From an uncultured Blautia sp. (GTDB lineage: Bacteria > Bacillota > Clostridia > Lachnospirales > Lachnospiraceae), in assembly GCA_900551075.1 (NCBI GenBank), contig URVB01000010.1, forward strand, positions 1 through 64,000: 64,000 nt of DNA, written 5' to 3'. Positions 24,836 to 31,964 of this stretch are shown here, in pieces. The translations under genes were made by a program, and so were the position numbers. Numbering within the stretch: the stretch's first letter is position 1; every line of letters starts with the position of its first letter. Below the pieces are notes generated by a model, which was not told the DNA's origin, ran no database searches, and saw only the letters and a list, made by a program, of their open reading frames with translations.

Positions 24836-24919
24836 GCAGGAGTGGCGGAATTGGCAGACGCGCAGGCTTCAGGTGCCTGTGGTCGCAAGATCGTGTGGGT
24901 TCAAGTCCCATCTCCTGCA
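24836..24919 (+). tRNA. tRNA-Leu (anticodon CAG)
   Basis: An 84-nt class II tRNA. Acceptor GCAGGAG pairs with CTCCTGC, discriminator base A. The anticodon stem CAGGC/GCCTG holds loop TTCAGGT (anticodon CAG, reading CUG), there is a variable arm, and the T arm carries GGTTCAAGTCC. CCA is not encoded. A T run follows at 24921. Confidence 0.97.
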
Positions 24920-24987
24920 CTTTTTATTTTTAACAGAAAATCTACAATAGGCTAAACAGCCTTGTTTTAGCGGATTTTTAATAGGGT

Positions 24988-25028
24988 AGGAATTTGTATT
25001 CATATGAGTAAAATTCCTGTCCTTTTTT
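24988..25028 (+). terminator. terminator hairpin downstream of tRNA-Leu
   Basis: AGGAATTT (24988-24995) pairs with AAATTCCT (25011-25018), followed by GTCC and seven T. A weaker hairpin (GGCT/AGCC) lies at about 24950-24980. Nothing coding is seen between 24920 and 25110. Confidence 0.65.
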
Positions 25029-25113
25029 TACCCCTCGGTTTTATATGGATTTCTTCCTAATTATTATAAGCAATAACAAACACTTTTATTAGAACCATTA
25101 TTATTTTATATTT

Positions 25114-25170
25114 CTATGCAATTAAAACAGCAACGCCGACCACTCTGTTGATCGCTTCGGTCTTTGTCAT
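25114..25170 (-). pseudogene. N-terminal remnant of a phage lysin-like gene
   Basis: An 18-codon frame MTKTEAINRVVGVAVLIA with an AAGGAG ribosome site. Its start resembles the first residues of phage CHAP/amidase-type lysins (MTKxEAIxKVVxIA), but it stops early. It overlaps the GH25 remnant as ATGA, a layout retained from a phage lysis operon. The family call rests on few residues. Confidence 0.4.
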
Positions 25171-25363
25171 GGTTTACTCCTTTTTGATGCGTTTGCATAG
25201 TCTTTATAAAACACATCCATATCCACATTCCCGGAAATCCCGGATACCCTGCCTTTGCCGGAATATTGCCAGCCAAAACTCGTATCCTTTGCAATCTGTG
25301 GGGAGCACATTGTTAAACCAGTCTACATTGCAGTAAACGCCAAACTTAATATTTTCCTCCATT
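25167..25363 (-). pseudogene. GH25 lysozyme (phage endolysin) remnant, frameshifted
   Basis: From the minus-strand ATG at 25363 the first frame reads IKFGVYCNVDWFNNVLPTDC...YEFWLAI, the middle of a GH25 muramidase. A second frame then reads WQYSGKGRVSGISGNVDMD and VFYKDYANASKRSKP before a stop, which is the usual GH25 C-terminus. The catalytic N-terminal half is absent and a stretch between WLAI and WQYS is deleted, with a frame change. It is clearly inactive. It is part of a decayed prophage lysis cassette with the holin remnant at 25745-26034. Confidence 0.75.
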
Positions 25364-25397
25364 CAAAAAGGAGAGCCGAAGCCCCCTGAGATTTTAC

Positions 25398-25426
25398 TTG
25401 CATATTATTTTGAACGATGTTATATT
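25398..25426 (+). promoter_or_regulatory. promoter of the candidate antitoxin RNA
   Basis: TTGCAT at 25398-25403, 17-bp spacer, TATATT at 25421-25426. It points toward the 3' end of the holin-like toxin gene. Confidence 0.6.
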
Positions 25427-25432
25427 ATAGGT

Positions 25433-25540
25433 GAAAAGGAACAACCGCCCACAAGGGGTTGACCCCATTATTTAGACTAACATAGAAAATGCCACCCTAA
25501 ACCGGTCAAAGTTTATGAGGGTGGTTTTTCTATGCCTTAA
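25433..25540 (+). ncRNA. candidate type I antitoxin RNA (about 105 nt), convergent with the toxin
   Basis: It would start near 25433 and end at the T-rich 3' side of the long hairpin at 25481-25534. It contains a 5' GC hairpin (AACCGCCC...GGGGTT) and the conserved-looking AAACCGGTCAAAGTTT loop. It runs into the toxin transcript from the opposite side so the two RNAs overlap at their terminators, the layout of par/fst and TxpA/RatA-type systems. The RNA itself is predicted. Confidence 0.5.
25481..25534. terminator. bidirectional terminator shared by toxin mRNA and antitoxin RNA
   Basis: Outer 9-bp stem CATAGAAAA/TTTTCTATG and inner 7-bp stem CCACCCT/AGGGTGG, with A-rich and T-rich flanks suited to termination on both strands. 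It begins about 10 bp beyond the toxin stop codon. Confidence 0.75.
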
Positions 25541-25544
25541 AGCA

Positions 25545-25646
25545 TCAGTGACAAATCAAATAAATAAATGTCAGTAATGCCAGAATGAACATTCCAAAGG
25601 ACATTAAATCTTTGAAATCAAAGAAATTTTTATCTTTCCTGTTCAT
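25545..25646 (-). CDS. putative holin-like toxin (Hol_Tox, type I toxin family)
   Basis: A 33-residue protein, MNRKDKNFFDFKDLMSFGMFILALLTFIYLICH in two pieces: a charged N-terminus and one membrane helix (about residues 14-31). FKDLMSFGMFILALLT matches the pattern of the small holin-like toxins of Firmicutes. The start at 25646 is chosen because GGGGGTGG lies 5 nt upstream; a longer frame exists but contains the likely promoter (TTGAAA near 25740, TATGAT near 25715, 18-bp spacer). Such peptides depolarise membranes when overproduced and are held in check by an antisense RNA. It lies between holin and endolysin remnants. Confidence 0.65.
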   Translation of the reverse strand: MNRKDKNFFDFKDLMSFGMFILALLTFIYLICH

Positions 25647-25744
25647 CAGCACCACCCCCATTCTATGTAGAATAGAGGTCAGCCACCCTGCAACACGATT
25701 GTCCCTGCCGGTATCATAGCATACCAGCATTCTTTATTTCAATA

Positions 25745-26034
25745 TCATTCTTCTTTTTTCCCGTCTTTGTCCAGTAAGCTCCGCATCATCTCATACAACC
25801 CTGTAGATGCCAGTCCCGAAATCATGCCGCCCTGAATCACCACCGCATTGATTCCCATCCAGTTGATCAGGATATTGATGATTGCGTCCCCAGGACCAGC
25901 ATAAACAACGGTATGTACTGGTTCCCCAGCCAGTCAAACAGCTTTGCGTATTTCAGTGCAAATCCTGCGCACAGGCAGGTTCCAAGGGTTACTACGTTGA
26001 TATTGCGCTGCCGCAGTTCCTGTAAAAAATCCAC
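25745..26034 (-). pseudogene. phage holin gene with a frameshift
   Basis: From a GTG at 26034 the first frame reads VDFLQELRQRNINVVTLGTC and on through GFALKYAKLFDWLGNQYIPLFMLVLGT. Near 25890 the homologous sequence changes frame and continues as INILINWMGINAVVIQGGMIS and GLASTGLYEMMRSLLDKDGKKEE. Joined, this is a complete phage holin of the LL-H/A118-like type, with two to three membrane segments, SGLASTGLYE being the conserved end. The frameshift should inactivate it unless recoded. The GTG overlaps the last base of the lacI-type stop codon. Confidence 0.8.
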
Positions 26035-27119
26035 TACAGGCCCTTCTCTATCAGCCCGGAATCTCTGTCTGTTTTTTTCTTATACCCTTCCTTTGCATAA
26101 TTTCGCGAGGAAGCCCTCAGCTGCAGGACCGAGTCTCTGTAAATGCACTCCGGCTTCAGCCTTACCCTCGTTGGATAATCACAGTAATCTCCGTTCATTC
26201 TGCGCAGAAGGAGCTCACAGGCAACATCTGCCAGCTCCTGAAGCGGCTGACGTACAACAGTCAGTTTCGGTCTTACCATTACCGAAAACTCAAAATCATC
26301 AAACATAACAACGGAAAGCTCTTCCGGCACCTTAATTCCCAGCTCGTAAACAGCCTCCATTGCTCCCATACACATATTGTAATTTGCAATAAAGACCGCA
26401 GTTGGACGGTCCTTTAGCTGCCATAGCTTTTTTATTCCTTCGTAGCCGCTTTTATATCCATAGTCACCTGCAATAAGATACTCCGGCTTAACCGGAATCT
26501 CATAATCCTCCATGACCCTGAGATACCCTCTTTTTCTTTCCCTCGCCGTTAGCTTGTAATCTTCCGGTCCGTTAATAACAGCTATTTCTCTATGTCCGAC
26601 AGCAATCAGATATTCCACCATTTCATATGCCCCGCCAGCACAGTTTACCTGAACGCAGTCAGTATCTACCTTAGTATAGCACTCTTCCAAAGCAACGACA
26701 GGGATTTTCATTTCCCGCGCACGCTGTAGATAATCTGATTTTTTTCCATAGGAAGTGACAATTATCCCGTCTACTCCATGATCCACCATATAATCCACAT
26801 ACTTTTTGATACGTTCCATATTATCTTCATGACTCAGAAATAAAAGAGAATACCCCTGCACCCTGAGATTCCTCTCAATCTCATTGAGAATTTTGGCAGT
26901 ATGAGGGCTGTTTCCCGTACCCATCATCAAACCCACGCGATACGTCTTGGAGGTTCTCAAGCCCCTTGCCGTACTGTTCGGTGAATAATTTAATTTACGG
27001 ATAGCATTTTCTATAATTTCTTCATTTTTCTTTCGGACCTTCCCGCCATTCATATACTTTGAAATCGTGGAAATTGCAAGATTTGTCTCTCGTGCTACGT
27101 CTTTAATGGTTACACCCAT
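26034..27119 (-). CDS. LacI-family transcriptional regulator
   Basis: 361 residues: N-terminal LacI helix-turn-helix (TIKDVARETNLAISTISKYMNGGKV), hinge helix (NSTARGLRTSKT) and a periplasmic-binding-like effector domain with GVDGIIVTSYG and PEELSVVMFDDFEFS. The C-terminal 25 residues (after QLRASSRNY) are unlike the family and run into phage-derived sequence, so the original end may have been replaced. It follows the sugar ABC operon but is separated from it by a terminator and an AGAAAACAA/TTGTTTTCT inverted repeat. It may regulate the importer; the effector sugar is unknown. Confidence 0.88.
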   Translation of the reverse strand: MGVTIKDVARETNLAISTISKYMNGGKVRKKNEEIIENAIRKLNYSPNSTARGLRTSKTYRVGLMMGTGNSPHTAKILNEIERNLRVQGYSLLFLSHEDNMERIKKYVDYMVDHGVDGIIVTSYGKKSDYLQRAREMKIPVVALEECYTKVDTDCVQVNCAGGAYEMVEYLIAVGHREIAVINGPEDYKLTARERKRGYLRVMEDYEIPVKPEYLIAGDYGYKSGYEGIKKLWQLKDRPTAVFIANYNMCMGAMEAVYELGIKVPEELSVVMFDDFEFSVMVRPKLTVVRQPLQELADVACELLLRRMNGDYCDYPTRVRLKPECIYRDSVLQLRASSRNYAKEGYKKKTDRDSGLIEKGL

Positions 27120-27164
27120 ACTATCCCCGCCTTCATATTAGACTTTTTGTTCTCCCACGCCGGC

Positions 27165-27207
27165 AGAAAACAAAATTTATCGGTCCAGTCACTTCATATT
27201 GTTTTCT
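27165..27207. promoter_or_regulatory. inverted repeat upstream of the LacI-type gene
   Basis: Perfect 9-bp arms AGAAAACAA (27165-27173) and TTGTTTTCT (27199-27207), 25 bp apart, about 45 bp before the start codon. It could be an operator for autoregulation or a leader stem; no clear promoter boxes were found here. Confidence 0.35.
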
Positions 27208-27223
27208 GACAGGGCGCATTAGA

Positions 27224-27262
27224 GAAAAAATGTCCCAGCGGGACTTTTCTCTCCGCTGAGAC
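27224..27262 (-). terminator. terminator of the sugar ABC operon
   Basis: On the minus strand GTCTCAGCGG (27262-27253) pairs with CCGCTGGGAC (27241-27232; one G-U), followed by ATTTTTT. It separates the transporter genes from the downstream LacI gene. Confidence 0.8.
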
Positions 27263-27342
27263 AATTATATCCAATAATTTCTGCAAAATCAACTATACCT
27301 GCACTTCCACTTATTGACCTGGCTGTCTTTACTTTCCTCCGG

Positions 27343-28167
27343 TCATCCCTTGATTGCACCTGTAAGCATCCCCTCCTGAACCTTTTCATGAAAGGCAATA
27401 TAAATTACAATCATAGGAATAACCGCAACAATAATACAGGAAAAAATCGGTCCCAGCGAAACCTTGTATCCGCCTGTAAAGGTCAGCATTGCCCTTGCAA
27501 CCGTATATTTACTCTGGTCAGACATCAGGGTCATACCAAAAATCAGCTCGCCGTATCCTGCAATAAATGCCAAAATTGCTTCTGTGGAAATAATTGGGGT
27601 ACAAACAGGAAGCAAAACTCTGAATAATATCTGCACATCATTACATCCGTCAATACGGGCAGCCTCATCAAGCTCCTTACTTACTCCGTTCAAATAACCT
27701 GTAAACAGGAAAATCGCCTGGGACAAAGCAAACGCAGTATAGACCAGAATCAGATACCAGAATTCATTTTTTCCCTTCAATGCAGTTCCCATAGAAGAGA
27801 TGGGAATAATTGTGCAATGGACCGGTACCATTACGCCAATTAGGAACATAGTGAAAATAAATTTTGAGCCCAAAAATTTCTTTCTTGACAATATATATGC
27901 AGCTAAAATTCCCACAAATATGGTAAGAACTGTAGATGTAATTGCCAAAAACAGAGAGTTTGCCACAGCCTGCAAAATATGAGCGTTTTCAAAAGCGCGG
28001 ATATAATTTTCCCACAAAATTTTCTTTGGCAGATGAAACATCCCCATCGTAATTTCCGCATTGTCTTTCACAGAACAAAACAAGGTTATAAAGAGAGGAA
28101 AGATTGTGATAACTGCCCAGAAAGCAGCAAAGATATATATGATAGTTTTACTGATTTTCCCCTTCAT
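27343..28167 (-). CDS. carbohydrate ABC transporter permease (CUT1, MalG-like)
   Basis: 274 residues with six predicted membrane helices and the EAA loop that contacts the ATPase (ELDEAARIDGCNDVQILFRVLLPVCTP). Length and C-terminus (FHEKVQEGMLTGAIKG) are typical of MalG-type subunits. It forms the channel with the MalF-type subunit encoded 1 bp upstream. No ATPase is encoded in this operon; the MsmK-type protein at 10431 is a plausible partner. Confidence 0.93.
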   Translation of the reverse strand: MKGKISKTIIYIFAAFWAVITIFPLFITLFCSVKDNAEITMGMFHLPKKILWENYIRAFENAHILQAVANSLFLAITSTVLTIFVGILAAYILSRKKFLGSKFIFTMFLIGVMVPVHCTIIPISSMGTALKGKNEFWYLILVYTAFALSQAIFLFTGYLNGVSKELDEAARIDGCNDVQILFRVLLPVCTPIISTEAILAFIAGYGELIFGMTLMSDQSKYTVARAMLTFTGGYKVSLGPIFSCIIVAVIPMIVIYIAFHEKVQEGMLTGAIKG

Positions 28168-28168
28168 T

Positions 28169-29044
28169 CTAATCTTCCTCCCTTCTTAAAATTGCATTTA
28201 CCAGAATACTCAGGGTTATTCCCAAAACCAGAAGCAGTACACCTATGGCACTGGATTTGCCGAAATTTTTAAAGGTAAACGCTTCGTTATACAGTAATGA
28301 CGCCGGCACCTCTGAGGTATGGTTAGGCCCGCCCTTTGTCATTGCCCATATAAGGTCAAACGTCTTCAGGCAGCCGGTTACACACAGAATTGAAAAAATC
28401 TTAAAGGACTCTTTGGAAAGAGGAATAGAAATATACCGCAATTTCTTCCATCCTGTACATCCGTCCAGTTTGGCCGCCTCATAAACATCATCGGGAATAG
28501 AGACAAGGCCCGCTGCAAAGATCAACATGTTATATCCCGCATACATCCATTCATTTACAAGAACAACGCACCAGATATTTAAAGTCGGTGTGGAAAGCCA
28601 TTTGGGTCCCTCCACTCCAAATACTCCAAGAAGCTGGTTCACTGCGCCAAAGGACGGATTCAAAATATACACCCACATAAGCGCTACTGCCGTAGTAGAC
28701 AACATGACCGGCATGAAATAAGCTGTCTTCATAATTTTTGTACCACGCAGCTTAGAAGTAATCAGAAGCGCCAGTCCAAAAGAAAGGGGCATCAGAACCA
28801 CAAATCCGCCGATCATAAAATATACAGAATTTAAAAGAGAATACCAGAAGGTACCGTCTCCAATTACTCTTATGAAATTATTAAGCCCCACCCATTTCAC
28901 AGGAGAACCGTAAATCCCCTTCCAACTGTGGAATGACAAATAAATTGTATTACACACAGGATAAAGAATAAACATACCAAACAAAATTAAGGCCGGTGCC
29001 AGAAACAGAATTATCGTCATTTGGGATGAAAATTTTTTCTTCAA
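28169..29044 (-). CDS. carbohydrate ABC transporter permease (CUT1, MalF-like)
   Basis: 291 residues, six predicted membrane helices, EAA loop VYEAAKLDGCTGWKKLRYISIPLSKES and the family segment FDLIWAMTKGGPNHTSEV. It is the MalF-type half of the importer and lies between the binding-protein gene (65 bp upstream) and the MalG-type gene (1 bp downstream). Confidence 0.93.
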   Translation of the reverse strand: MKKKFSSQMTIILFLAPALILFGMFILYPVCNTIYLSFHSWKGIYGSPVKWVGLNNFIRVIGDGTFWYSLLNSVYFMIGGFVVLMPLSFGLALLITSKLRGTKIMKTAYFMPVMLSTTAVALMWVYILNPSFGAVNQLLGVFGVEGPKWLSTPTLNIWCVVLVNEWMYAGYNMLIFAAGLVSIPDDVYEAAKLDGCTGWKKLRYISIPLSKESFKIFSILCVTGCLKTFDLIWAMTKGGPNHTSEVPASLLYNEAFTFKNFGKSSAIGVLLLVLGITLSILVNAILRREED

Positions 29045-29109
29045 TCAGCCTACCTCCTTATTAAGAAAAGCTCCTTTGCAGGAGCCTTCCGTACTTTCAT
29101 TCTTTCCAT

Positions 29110-30411
29110 CTATTCACCGTATTCTGCCATGCGGTCCATGATATTCTGTGCACACTGGTCAGCGGAATCTCCCATCGCAAGCCCCTGCAGTGAAGATCGA
29201 ACCGTATCCAGCATATGTGATGCAGGATCATAATTCTGGACATCTGTTCTTACATCTGTCAAAGCCGCCTGAACCGCAATAACCTCATCCAGCAGCGGAT
29301 TTTCAGAAAAATTCTCGGACTTTTCAAATTTCACCGGAACAACTGTCTGTGCCACCTCATCTAGCTGCTGATAATATTGGGGAGAAGTGATATACTTTGC
29401 AAATTCGACGGATGCAGCAATCTCTTCCTCAGACTTATTCAATTTTGAAACAAAGAACAGATCCGAAGCTCCCCCCTGAGCGTAATCTGCACAGGATTCA
29501 TCACCATACGGAAATGCCACAGCGCCTACATGATCGTAGAAATCCGTTCCATAAAGATCATTTGCAACAAACCATGAGCCATCCCATTTCATAGCTACTT
29601 TGCCGGATTTGAAGGTTTCATTTTCCGTAGGTGAATCGGTATCCAGGATATTTTCTCCAAAGTATCCTTTTTCAACCATATCTGCCATGATCTGATAGGT
29701 CGCCTTCATCTCATCGCTGTCATAAGCAAGCTCTCTGCCTGCAAGCTTATCAACCGCTTCAACGCCCAATGTTTTGATAATCAGGTTATTGTTAAAATGT
29801 CCAAAACGATAATTGTCTTTTTCTCCCGCCTGGAAAGGAAGATATCCCATCTCCTGGAATTTCGCACAATCTTTCAGCATTTCATCGATTGTAACCGGCG
29901 GCTTTAATCCTGCTTCCTCGAAAATATCCTTATTATAAAAGAGTACTACAATATAGCTCTTAAAAGGCAGTGCATAGATTCCATCATAACCTTCGTAAAC
30001 ACTTTGTCCCCACATGGATTCATAAAAACTATTGTACCATTCTCCATCGTTTTCCATTAGGTATGGCTTCAAATCCAGCAAAGCGTCAGCCTCCAGATAG
30101 TCCAAGGCACGGCTCCCGCCGTATTCAAGAAATACGTTTGGCGTATCGCCATTTGCAAAAGAGGTTCTCAGCTTATCAAGATAATCCGCTTCTGTTGAAA
30201 TATTATCCATCTCTACAGTAATGCCGTTGTCTAACGCATTAAATTCTTCCACCTTCTGACGGTAAAAATTCTCGTCAGGATTGTCGTTGGAATATCTGGT
30301 TGCAACGGTAATGACAACATCATCCTCTGCATATGCCGGTGTACTTATTCCCAGCATACTGCCAAGTGCCATTGCAGCAGTTAAAATTGTTATTAGTGCT
30401 CTTTTCTTCAT
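29110..30411 (-). CDS. extracellular sugar-binding protein (family 1) without a lipobox
   Basis: 433 residues from the ATG at 30411, which has AGGAGAAGAG upstream; the in-frame ATG 18 bp earlier overlaps that site. The signal sequence (about 1-26) ends STPAYA-E with no cysteine, so signal peptidase I release is predicted rather than lipid anchoring, unusual for a Gram-positive binding protein. The rest is an SBP_bac_1 fold (GITVEMDNIS, NTPNVFLEYGGSRALDYLEADALLDL-type segment, KVAMKWDGSWFV). It delivers an oligosaccharide to the adjacent permeases; the nearby fucosidase suggests a fucosylated glycan (inferred). Confidence 0.9.
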   Translation of the reverse strand: MKKRALITILTAAMALGSMLGISTPAYAEDDVVITVATRYSNDNPDENFYRQKVEEFNALDNGITVEMDNISTEADYLDKLRTSFANGDTPNVFLEYGGSRALDYLEADALLDLKPYLMENDGEWYNSFYESMWGQSVYEGYDGIYALPFKSYIVVLFYNKDIFEEAGLKPPVTIDEMLKDCAKFQEMGYLPFQAGEKDNYRFGHFNNNLIIKTLGVEAVDKLAGRELAYDSDEMKATYQIMADMVEKGYFGENILDTDSPTENETFKSGKVAMKWDGSWFVANDLYGTDFYDHVGAVAFPYGDESCADYAQGGASDLFFVSKLNKSEEEIAASVEFAKYITSPQYYQQLDEVAQTVVPVKFEKSENFSENPLLDEVIAVQAALTDVRTDVQNYDPASHMLDTVRSSLQGLAMGDSADQCAQNIMDRMAEYGE

Positions 30412-30549
30412 ATTCTCTTCTCCTCTCATATGTCGGAGTCATTCCCGTATTCTACCGGGCGATGCTTTCTGACAGAATAACTTTTTTCTGTTGTAACCAA
30501 GTTTTATGGACTGACATTTGAAATGTAAGTCGTGCTTTTCAAAAAGTAT

Positions 30550-30560
30550 AACGTTTCGTT
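30550..30560. promoter_or_regulatory. LacI-type operator at the importer transcription start
   Basis: AACGTTTCGTT sits about 8-18 bp downstream of the predicted start from the 30575-30603 promoter. On the minus strand it reads AAAAAAACGAAACG, a 14-bp string also found, on the plus strand, in the leader of the fucosidase gene at 33234-33247. Confidence 0.55.
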
Positions 30561-30574
30561 TTTTTGTTAAGTCA

Positions 30575-30603
30575 ATAATAGTCTTTATATATCGTAATGT
30601 CAA
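30575..30603 (-). promoter_or_regulatory. promoter of the sugar ABC operon
   Basis: On the minus strand TTGACA (30603-30598), 17-bp spacer, TATTAT (30580-30575). The leader is about 155 nt. Confidence 0.75.
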
Positions 30604-30680
30604 CATTTTATCGGCATTTTATACTATTTTTGTGAATTTATCACAGATTTTATTAGTGTTTTTTGTTGTATTTTATAGGT

Positions 30681-30690
30681 AAACGTTTCA
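30681..30690. promoter_or_regulatory. second LacI-type operator half-palindrome
   Basis: AAACGTTTCA with the AAACGTTT palindromic centre. It lies between the divergent promoters, where it could allow looping between the flanking sites. Confidence 0.45.
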
Positions 30691-30735
30691 CTATTTTGTA
30701 TGTAATTACAAGATTTTATCTTTGATCTCATATTT

Positions 30736-30745
30736 AAACGTTTCG
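30736..30745. promoter_or_regulatory. third LacI-type operator, just upstream of the divergent lacI promoter
   Basis: AAACGTTTCG, 10 bp before the -35 of the rightward lacI promoter. The stretch 30412-30827 holds these operators and two promoters and no gene. Confidence 0.5.
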
Positions 30746-30755
30746 TTTTCTGCAC

Positions 30756-30784
30756 TTGTTAATCCGGAATTTTCGTGATAAAAT
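30756..30784 (+). promoter_or_regulatory. promoter of the divergent LacI-type gene
   Basis: TTGTTA at 30756-30761, 17-bp spacer, TAAAAT at 30779-30784. It excludes the in-frame ATG at 30756 as start of the gene. Confidence 0.65.
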
Positions 30785-30827
30785 AATGCTTAAAATAGAA
30801 ATAACAAATTTTAGGATAGGGCTGCGT

Positions 30828-31868
30828 ATGAATATTACAATCAAAGATATTGCCAGAGAAACCGGATTATCTACGGCAACAATATCTAAATTCCTGAACC
30901 ACAAAAAAATCCGGGAGGAGAACCGTGTTCTTATCCAGGATACCATCGAGCGTCTTGACTATAAGCCTAACCGAACTGCACAGATTCTGCGTTCAAAAAA
31001 AACCATGACCATCGGCATTCTGATTTCTGAATTGGGTAACTATTTCTGGGGTTCCCTGTTCAGTACAATTACACAATTTTTTATGCAATACAATTACACG
31101 GTTATTACCAGCTCCTATTACTTCAGTCCCAAAGGGGAATCTGATGTCATCCAGGACTTGATTTCCCAGAATCTCGATGGCATCATCATGCTTCCCAGAA
31201 ACAACCAGGATACCTTATACCGCCTTTTTCAGGAAGCAGGAATTCCGGTTGTAATCCTTGACCAGATTCCGACTTCCCTGGACGAATACCCTGTAGACTG
31301 TGTCCTTTCCGACAATTATGGGGGCGGCGCTATGCTTGCACAGGATTTGCTGGAAAAAGGCCATAAAAACATTTATATTCTTGAACGTTCAGAGCATTCT
31401 CACACAATAGAGCAGAGAATCAGAGGCTTTACTGATGTGTTCAAAAGGAACAACTATGACACCTCTGTTTTCCGGCCTGCTTATGACCCGATTCCATTTG
31501 GGGAAACCCAAAGCGTTATAGACAGCGGAAAGCAGCGATTCCGGCAGGTTATGTGTTCTCCCGATCCACCTACCGCAATCTTTTTTACCAATTATATTGT
31601 TGCAATGGGGGGATTGGTCGCAGCCAACTCTGCCCGTTACTCCATACCGGAGGATATTTCCCTTGTATGCTTTGATGACGACCCCCTTTTCAAAGCCATG
31701 CACACCTCCATGACATGCGTGGCACAGGATTTAGCTCAAATGGGAGAAAAAGCATCCGAGATACTTATGCGGCGGATTCATGGGGACGATCTGGATTTTC
31801 CCAAAACAGCCATCATTGACGTCCATTTCCGTCCGAGAAAATCTGTCAGGGATCTCACGAAGCCGTAA
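30828..31868 (+). CDS. LacI-family transcriptional regulator, probable repressor of the fucosyl-glycan genes
   Basis: 346 residues from the ATG at 30828 (AGGATAGGGC upstream; earlier in-frame ATGs overlap the promoter). N-terminal helix-turn-helix TIKDIARETGLSTATISKFLNHKKI, hinge PNRTAQILRSKKT, effector domain with NLDGIIMLPRN, GAMLAQDLLEKGHKNIYIL and ISLVCFDDDPLF. It is divergent from the binding-protein operon, and three AAACGTTT-type palindromes lie in the shared region, a fourth before the fucosidase. It is therefore the best candidate for the local repressor. The inducer is not known. Confidence 0.9.
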   Translation: MNITIKDIARETGLSTATISKFLNHKKIREENRVLIQDTIERLDYKPNRTAQILRSKKTMTIGILISELGNYFWGSLFSTITQFFMQYNYTVITSSYYFSPKGESDVIQDLISQNLDGIIMLPRNNQDTLYRLFQEAGIPVVILDQIPTSLDEYPVDCVLSDNYGGGAMLAQDLLEKGHKNIYILERSEHSHTIEQRIRGFTDVFKRNNYDTSVFRPAYDPIPFGETQSVIDSGKQRFRQVMCSPDPPTAIFFTNYIVAMGGLVAANSARYSIPEDISLVCFDDDPLFKAMHTSMTCVAQDLAQMGEKASEILMRRIHGDDLDFPKTAIIDVHFRPRKSVRDLTKP

Positions 31869-31893
31869 TTTTCACCGGCATATACCCACACAT

Positions 31894-31953
31894 AAAAAAC
31901 AGAGCATTACTGCCTCCTGCCATTTGGCATAAGCTGTAAATGCTCTGTTTTTT
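31894..31953. terminator. bidirectional terminator between lacI and the fucosidase gene
   Basis: Perfect 15-bp stem AAAAAACAGAGCATT with AATGCTCTGTTTTTT around a 30-nt loop. It serves both convergent genes. Confidence 0.9.
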
Positions 31954-31964
31954 ATTTCGGTATA

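Noticed and set aside
25106..25294. A 62-codon minus-strand frame
   Set aside because: It is the third, non-homologous frame of the GH25 remnant; the homologous pieces are in the other two frames.
30681..30690. Catabolite-response element (CcpA cre site)
   Set aside because: The TG to CG spacing is one base shorter than the cre consensus, and the repeated AAACGTTT centres fit a local LacI operator better.
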